NCBI GenBank assembly: GCA_027310605.1 | Contig: DAIDAN010000009.1 | Span: 1 to 14,986, forward strand | From: Candidatus Aenigmatarchaeota archaeon | GTDB lineage: Archaea > Aenigmatarchaeota > Aenigmatarchaeia > Aenigmatarchaeales > DAIDAN01 | DNA: 14,986 nucleotides | Reading direction: 5' to 3' | Part shown: one piece after another, positions 11,020 to 14,986 of the stretch | Layout of the letters: each line of letters starts with the position of its first letter | Numbering within the stretch: position 1 is the first letter of the stretch | The notes under the pieces: generated by a model | Told to the model about the DNA's origin: nothing | Database searches by the model: none | What the model saw: the letters and a program-made list of their open reading frames with translations, nothing else | Made by a program: the position numbers and the translations under genes

Positions 11020-12312
11020 ATGTTCTATACCAAAACGCCGGGAATAGGCGGAAGAATAAAGCAGCGCATAGAGGATTTTGCTGTCGAGGAAATTCCGTTA
11101 AGGAATGAACAGCAAAAGAGAAACGCCGACAACATTACAAACCATTTTGCTGGAACGCTGATAACATCATCGCTACGAAAACGCTTTATTAGCCGCTCTG
11201 ATGATGGAAACCCAATTCATACTGATGAATGCATAATCTTCTGGCTGGAAAAGTTCAACTGGGACACGAACCAGATTCTGAAGCTTATCGCGAAAAAACT
11301 TCATGTAAGCGCAGACAGGTTGAAGATTGCCGGCACGAAGGACAAGCGCGCTCTCACAAGGCAGCGAGTTTCTTTGTGGGACCCTGATAAGGAGCTGGAG
11401 GAAAAATTGAGGGCAGTAAGAATAAAGGACATAAAAATTTACAAAATTTCAAGAGGGGAAAAACTGAAGCTGGGGGGGCTGCAAGGGAACAGGTTTGCAA
11501 TAACAATCCGTGATATAGGACTATCGGAAAATGAAATAAAAGAAAGGATTGAAAAAATATTTGAAGAGTTGCAAAAAGGCATTCCCAATATTTTCGGACC
11601 GCAAAGGTTCGGCGAGACAAGGCCCGTGACGAGCGCTGTCGGGAAAGAGATGCTGAGGAACGATTTTGAGAAGGCGGTCAGGATTTATCTTGCTGATTAT
11701 TTTGAATCAGAGCCGGAGGATGCGAAAAAGGCGAGAAGGTTCTTGTCGGAAAATTGGAACATAATAGGATTCAAAAAATCGCTTGAAACATTTCCATACC
11801 GCCTGAAAAACGAGCGCTCCATGCTGGGATATCTGTGCGGGTATCCGAAAGATTTTGCTGGCGCGCTGCGCAGGCTGCCGAAGCGCCTGAGGAAAATGTT
11901 TCTCAACGCATACCAGTCGGAAATATGGAACGGGGCAGCCGAAGAATATTTTCTCGCCGCGGAAAAAGATGAAAAGAAGAAGGAACTGAAAAACATAAAA
12001 ATTCCGCTGGTTGGATATGATACGGAATTGGACGAGGAAGATATGATTCATAAAAAAATAATAACCATGCTGAAGAAAGATAAGATAAAACTTTCCGATT
12101 TCGCGATGAAGGGGATGCCGGAGATGAGGTGCAACGGCGGCGAAAGAAAACTGCTGCTGTTTCCGAAGGACATGAAACTGATTAAAATAATAGATGACGA
12201 GTTCAATTCCGGAAAGAAGGCGGCGCAGATATCGTTTTTTCTGCCTGCGGGAAGCTATGCGACCGTAGTCTTGAAAGAGATAATGAAAAACGGAGATAAC
12301 ATTATGGAATGA
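11020..12312 (+). CDS. truD: tRNA pseudouridine(13) synthase TruD
   Basis: 430 residues; converts U13 of tRNAs to pseudouridine. The N-terminus MFYTKTPGIGGRIKQRIEDF matches archaeal TruD, AGTKDKRALTRQ holds the catalytic Asp (D108), KISRGEKLKLGGLQGNRF and NIFGPQRFGETRP are further family motifs, and FLPAGSYATVVLKEIM is the usual C-terminus. Residues about 27-70 contain an insertion: between VEEIPL and FWLEKFNWDT archaeal homologues I recall have roughly 12-20 residues, here about 45, including SSLRKRFISRSDDGNPIHTD. That insert is encoded by a copy of the dispersed repeat, in frame. It precedes the catalytic motif, so the enzyme may still work. Longer in-frame starts (10906) were rejected because of the TATA position. 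Confidence 0.95.
   Translation: MFYTKTPGIGGRIKQRIEDFAVEEIPLRNEQQKRNADNITNHFAGTLITSSLRKRFISRSDDGNPIHTDECIIFWLEKFNWDTNQILKLIAKKLHVSADRLKIAGTKDKRALTRQRVSLWDPDKELEEKLRAVRIKDIKIYKISRGEKLKLGGLQGNRFAITIRDIGLSENEIKERIEKIFEELQKGIPNIFGPQRFGETRPVTSAVGKEMLRNDFEKAVRIYLADYFESEPEDAKKARRFLSENWNIIGFKKSLETFPYRLKNERSMLGYLCGYPKDFAGALRRLPKRLRKMFLNAYQSEIWNGAAEEYFLAAEKDEKKKELKNIKIPLVGYDTELDEEDMIHKKIITMLKKDKIKLSDFAMKGMPEMRCNGGERKLLLFPKDMKLIKIIDDEFNSGKKAAQISFFLPAGSYATVVLKEIMKNGDNIME
11157..11230 (+). repeat. Dispersed repeat copy inside the truD coding region
   Basis: ACGCTGAT (11157-11164 region), CTACGAAAACGCTTTATTAG then CCGCTCTGATG (11173-11203) align with 1875-1924; AAACCCAATTCATACTGA plus TGAAT (11208-11230) aligns with 7636-7651 and 14551-14570. 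It encodes the extra residues 46-70 without breaking the frame. Confidence 0.5.
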
Positions 12313-12350
12313 ATTGAATTATGAAACGCTGATATTGACGCCCGAGTCAG

Positions 12351-12373
12351 GCGGCTCTTAAAGCCGCACTAAC
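12351..12373 (+). repeat. Hairpin and repeat core between truD and the glycosyltransferase
   Basis: GCGGCT (12351-12356), CTTAA loop, AGCCGC (12362-12367). The segment resembles the core of the dispersed repeat (GCT..TTAAAGCCGC.CT.A), with AACGCTGATA a little upstream (12325-12334). No T-run follows, so it is not an obvious terminator. Confidence 0.45.
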
Positions 12374-12428
12374 AATACAAATCATTTCATAATGCGAAAT
12401 CCGAGCAGTATCGAAAAGGTGAAATCCG

Positions 12429-13646
12429 ATGTTCACAATAACTGATGCGCTGTTCCTTCTGCTGTCTTTCGTGAACATTTACTTCCTCGTGCTGTTTTTC
12501 ATAGTGTTTGTCTTGGAGGGAAAAAATGTCAGGAAGGCGCCGGCAATAAAAACCCTGCCGTCAGTGAGCTTTATAATCCCCGTCTACAACAAGGAAAACT
12601 CGATAGCGAAAGTCGTAGAATCGATAAAAAAACTTTCATACCCGAAAAGCCTTATGGAGATAATAGCTGTTGACGACGGCTCCAAGGACGGCAGTTATGG
12701 GATTCTGAAAAAAATCAGCGGAATAAAATTGTTCAGGAAGAAAAACGGGGGCAGGGCTGACGCGCTGAACTTCGGGATTGAAAGGGCGAAAGGCAAGATA
12801 ATAGCCTGCATCGACGCCGACTCTTATCCGGAGAAGAATTCACTCATCAAGGCAGTGCGGTTCTTTGATGACAGGAATGTTGCAGGCGTCACGGTCTCAT
12901 CGCTTGCGAACAACCCGAAGAATTTCCTTCAGAAGCTGCAGAAGCTGGAATACATCCTTCTCGTGCTCAGCAGGAAGCTCATGGAAAGGCTCAACTGCAT
13001 TTATGTGACGCCCGGTCCGATGGCGCTGTACAGGAAGGATGTCGTAAAAAAAGTTGGAGGCTTCGACACGAGGAACATGACGGAGGATATTGAGATAGCC
13101 TGGAGGCTGCTCGCTAAAGGCTACAGGATAAGGATGTCTGTTGATTCTAAAGTCTATACCGATGTTCCTGGCATATTAAAAGACTGGTGGCACCAGAGGA
13201 TAAGATGGAATGTGGGCGGAACCCAGACCGCCCTGAAATACTCGCATCTTTTTTTCAAAAAGCCCTCGAACATAGGGATGTTCATCCTGCCGCTTTTCAC
13301 GCTCTCTTACCTTCTCACCCTGTTCGGGCTTGCGCTTTTTTCTTATGTTTTCCTTTCCGCTGCATACAGCTTCATTTTCGTTTACCTGAAAAGCGCTTTC
13401 CTTGGCGCGGACTTGCTCAGCGTCCAGCTCTCGCTCAACCCTGACATATTGTCCATAACCGGGGCTTTCATGTTCGCGGTCTCGATGGCCTGGCTCAAGC
13501 TGAGTCTTGGCGCGCTGAAAGGCGAGGCGAGCATCAAAAAGGATTTGCCTGCGTTCGCGGTGTTCCTGCTGTTCTATCTTGCGGTGAACCCTTTCAACCT
13601 TGTTGCGTCCACCTGGAAGTTTTTGAGAAAGAGCTACAGCTGGTGA
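12429..13646 (+). CDS. Membrane GT2 family glycosyltransferase (processive synthase type)
   Basis: 405 residues. Topology: one N-terminal membrane helix (about 8-30), a cytoplasmic GT-A domain (about 45-265), then three to four C-terminal helices. Catalytic motifs in order: VDDGSKDGS (82-88), DADS (DxD, 129-132), TED (218-220, general base) and HQRIRW (QxxRW, 256-260). These four define processive GT2 synthases such as cellulose, hyaluronan and poly-GlcNAc synthases, which polymerise a sugar from a UDP donor and pass it through the membrane. Donor and product cannot be told; an exopolysaccharide is the natural guess, a single-sugar lipid transferase the alternative. ATG at 12429 has GGTG 7 nt upstream. 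No partner genes beside it. Confidence 0.92.
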   Translation: MFTITDALFLLLSFVNIYFLVLFFIVFVLEGKNVRKAPAIKTLPSVSFIIPVYNKENSIAKVVESIKKLSYPKSLMEIIAVDDGSKDGSYGILKKISGIKLFRKKNGGRADALNFGIERAKGKIIACIDADSYPEKNSLIKAVRFFDDRNVAGVTVSSLANNPKNFLQKLQKLEYILLVLSRKLMERLNCIYVTPGPMALYRKDVVKKVGGFDTRNMTEDIEIAWRLLAKGYRIRMSVDSKVYTDVPGILKDWWHQRIRWNVGGTQTALKYSHLFFKKPSNIGMFILPLFTLSYLLTLFGLALFSYVFLSAAYSFIFVYLKSAFLGADLLSVQLSLNPDILSITGAFMFAVSMAWLKLSLGALKGEASIKKDLPAFAVFLLFYLAVNPFNLVASTWKFLRKSYSW

Positions 13647-13761
13647 GAAATCATCATGAAATGAATTACATTACGGGTTGAATCACAAAATCGGACGGCT
13701 GTTAAAGCAGGTTGGCATACGCCAATATTGCGCTCCCGCAAATAATCCGTATCGGTTTGCA

Positions 13762-13789
13762 GTCCAATCCGTACTGTAGATTATTTAAG
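13762..13789 (+). promoter_or_regulatory. Promoter of the thioredoxin-fold gene
   Basis: TTATTTAAG at 13781-13789, centre about 26 nt before the ATG at 13811. The upstream CAATCCGTACTGTAGA block parallels the one before 8821. A weak repeat core (GGACGGCTGTTAAAGCAGG) lies at 13694-13712 in the same gap. Confidence 0.6.
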
Positions 13790-13810
13790 CACTTGCGCGC
13801 GATTGATGTT

Positions 13811-14446
13811 ATGAAAGAACTGACAATAACCGCTTTCTTAATAACAGCGCTCTTATTCCTGGCAATCCTTGGGGCAGCGCTGATATTCGAGAACAGCAGG
13901 ACGGAAGAGATAAGGAAGAGCCTCGAGGAAACGGACGTGCTCTGGAACGACGCGCGCTTCTTCAGCGGGAGCATATCCAACGCCTCTGATTGCGGATTCC
14001 TGGAAAGCGAGAACCTGAAAATCGGGGACAGGATTTACAGCGAGGGGCTGAAAATACAGAATTACGAAAGCGCGAACAAGCTCACGGACGCCCTGCTGAT
14101 AGAGAAGAAGAGGTATGCGCTTCTTGACCTGCAATTCTGGGAGAACTCAATCCAGATAAGAAAGAAATGCGGCCCCCCCTTCTCGACCGTTATTTATTTT
14201 TATTCGCAATACGGCAGGACCGCGGAGCAGGAAACCATGGACAGGGTGCTGATGGACTTCAAGCAGAGGTGCGGCCCCGCCACCGTGTACATAACCTTCC
14301 CGGTTGACATGGGCCTCTCGAGCATTGAGTTTGTAAAAAAAGATTACAATATAACAGGGACGCCTTCCGTGCTAATAAACGAGAAGGCTGTTTTGACTGG
14401 CGTTGTTTCCACGGACGAGCTGAACAAATATGCGAAATGCTGGTAA
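13811..14446 (+). CDS. Membrane-anchored thioredoxin-fold protein without CxxC
   Basis: 211 residues from the ATG at 13811 (leaderless, TATA at 13781; an in-frame upstream extension to 13712 is rejected). One N-terminal membrane helix (about 5-27), then a helical linker with Cys61, then a thioredoxin-like domain: strand STVIYFYSQYG (125-135), strand ATVYITFPVDM, and the cis-Pro loop ITGTPSVLIN (P185) with the final strand AVLTGVV. At the active-site position it has SQYG (132-135) instead of CxxC. Cys120, Cys154 and Cys210 are elsewhere in the domain. It is probably exposed outside the membrane; a redox role by these other cysteines or a structural role are both possible. Convergent with the next gene. 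Confidence 0.7.
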   Translation: MKELTITAFLITALLFLAILGAALIFENSRTEEIRKSLEETDVLWNDARFFSGSISNASDCGFLESENLKIGDRIYSEGLKIQNYESANKLTDALLIEKKRYALLDLQFWENSIQIRKKCGPPFSTVIYFYSQYGRTAEQETMDRVLMDFKQRCGPATVYITFPVDMGLSSIEFVKKDYNITGTPSVLINEKAVLTGVVSTDELNKYAKCW

Positions 14447-14490
14447 AAAATTACGAGTCATTTGCAGGAACGCCGATAATATTGCGGTGT

Positions 14491-14570
14491 CAGCTCATAA
14501 AAGCCGTCCTGATTCTCGAACCAGCAATGAAAGCCGTTCCGAATTTTCGTGAACCCAACCCATATCGAAT
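14491..14570 (+). repeat. Tandem repeat cores and tail in the convergent gap
   Basis: Two cores in tandem: GCTCATAAAAGCCGTCCTGA (14493-14512) and AATGAAAGCCGTTCCGAATT (14526-14545), followed by the tail GAACCCAACCCATATCGAAT (14551-14570). Tail and core match the truD-internal and ino1-leader copies. The repeat ends against the stop codon of the minus-strand gene at 14571. Confidence 0.55.
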
Positions 14571-14986
14571 TTATTTCATCAGGATGGTCAGGAACCTGTC
14601 AACCGCCAAGTCCAAGTCCGTGTACTTCCTGCCATTCTCGGAGAAGTCCCTGCCGTTCAGGTAGATTATGCTGTTCTCAAGCCTGACAGAGGTCTCGTTC
14701 GAGGGTGAGAGGAATATTGTCGTTTCCGAGCTGTTCGCCGCCAGGTTGTTTCCGGCGGAAACGGGCGCCGCCGATATGCAGATTTTTTTCGCTGTCTCCT
14801 CAAAGAAGAGGCAGTTGCTGCCCTGCCCCGCATTTTCATAATATCCGCTTGCGCCGTAATAATATTTCAATATCACCACAAGCTTGTATTCAATCTCGAA
14901 GCCGTCCGCCGCGTAAAAGCCGTTGTAATTTTCATCGGGAACATATGATATCCTTATTGCGCTGACATTGCGGGACAGGATCGCGC
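14571..14986 (-). CDS. C-terminal part of a surface or pilin-like protein (partial)
   Basis: The frame is open to the right window edge, so the 5' part of the gene is missing; 137 residues are visible. The first visible residues, AILSRNVSAIRISYVPDENY, run into NGFYAADGFEIEYKLVVILK. Composition is rich in Asn, Ser, Thr, Tyr and Gly with few charged clusters, has two Cys (NCLFF, KICIS), and shows alternating strand patterns (TTIFLSPSNETSVRLENSII), typical of exported archaeal beta proteins such as pilin-like or class III signal-peptide proteins. An internal GTG (14879) could be mistaken for its start. No enzyme motif seen, and the family is not recognised. Confidence 0.6.
   Translation of the reverse strand, partial: AILSRNVSAIRISYVPDENYNGFYAADGFEIEYKLVVILKYYYGASGYYENAGQGSNCLFFEETAKKICISAAPVSAGNNLAANSSETTIFLSPSNETSVRLENSIIYLNGRDFSENGRKYTDLDLAVDRFLTILMK

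Noticed and set aside
12351..12367. Hairpin after truD as a transcription terminator
   Set aside because: No T-run follows, and archaeal termination relies on T-tracts; better explained as part of the repeat core.
13712..13810. N-terminal extension of the thioredoxin-fold protein
   Set aside because: Contains the promoter (13781-13789); the membrane helix begins right after the ATG at 13811, as expected for the real N-terminus.
1..14986. CRISPR array, insertion sequence or integrase-type mobile element
   Set aside because: No regularly spaced direct repeats, no transposase or integrase frame on either strand.

Overview
The window reads as archaeal chromosome, probably from a small-genome, DPANN-like lineage (tentative). 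Archaeal markers are CDP-archaeol synthase, archaeal-type inositol-phosphate synthase beside a CDP-alcohol phosphotransferase, TruD, Pth2, a DUF63 membrane protein, TATA boxes placed 25-30 nt before start codons (leaderless style), and an intron-bearing tRNA. Genes without a close TATA box usually have a GGTG Shine-Dalgarno core 5-7 nt before the start, and I used both signals to correct several start codons.

Layout. 1-1165 (-): 2-oxoacid:ferredoxin oxidoreductase operon porG-porD-porA, with porA running off the left edge. 1279-1681 (-): a 50-residue zinc-ribbon protein followed by a small winged-helix-like protein. 2003-2608 (+): an orphan PEP-synthase-type ATP-grasp fragment, convergent with 2619-3442 (-), a two-gene operon (SecB-like candidate and an unknown protein). 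3680-4537 (+): DJ-1/PfpI protein and a small winged-helix protein. 4577-4939 (-): a tRNA-Gln(CUG) gene interrupted by up to four introns. 5005-9484: lipid head-group region with carS, a PHP phosphoesterase, a secreted anchored protein, a PadR-like regulator (-), ino1 and archaetidylinositol-phosphate synthase. 9660-13646 (+): pth2, DUF63 protein, truD and a GT2 membrane glycosyltransferase. 13811-14446 (+): a membrane-anchored thioredoxin-fold protein, convergent with the 3' part of a surface-type protein (-) entering from the right edge.

How genes fit together. CarS makes CDP-archaeol, Ino1 makes inositol phosphate, and the CDP-alcohol phosphotransferase joins them into archaetidylinositol phosphate. 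This gives a nearly complete inositol-lipid route within 4.5 kb; the PHP enzyme is a possible but unproven phosphatase. A perfect palindrome between the PadR-like gene and ino1 suggests local control.

Most unusual points. (1) The tRNA-Gln has 76 nt of exon spread over 363 nt, with proposed introns in the D-loop, anticodon loop and T-arm. (2) A ~46-nt palindromic element occurs in the large tRNA intron and again in-frame in porD, and its arms differ by compensating changes. (3) A degenerate dispersed repeat fills many intergenic gaps; one copy lies in-frame inside truD and another in the ino1 leader. Together these suggest small palindromic or repeat elements that have entered protein and tRNA genes. 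Alignments were made by eye and no searches were run.
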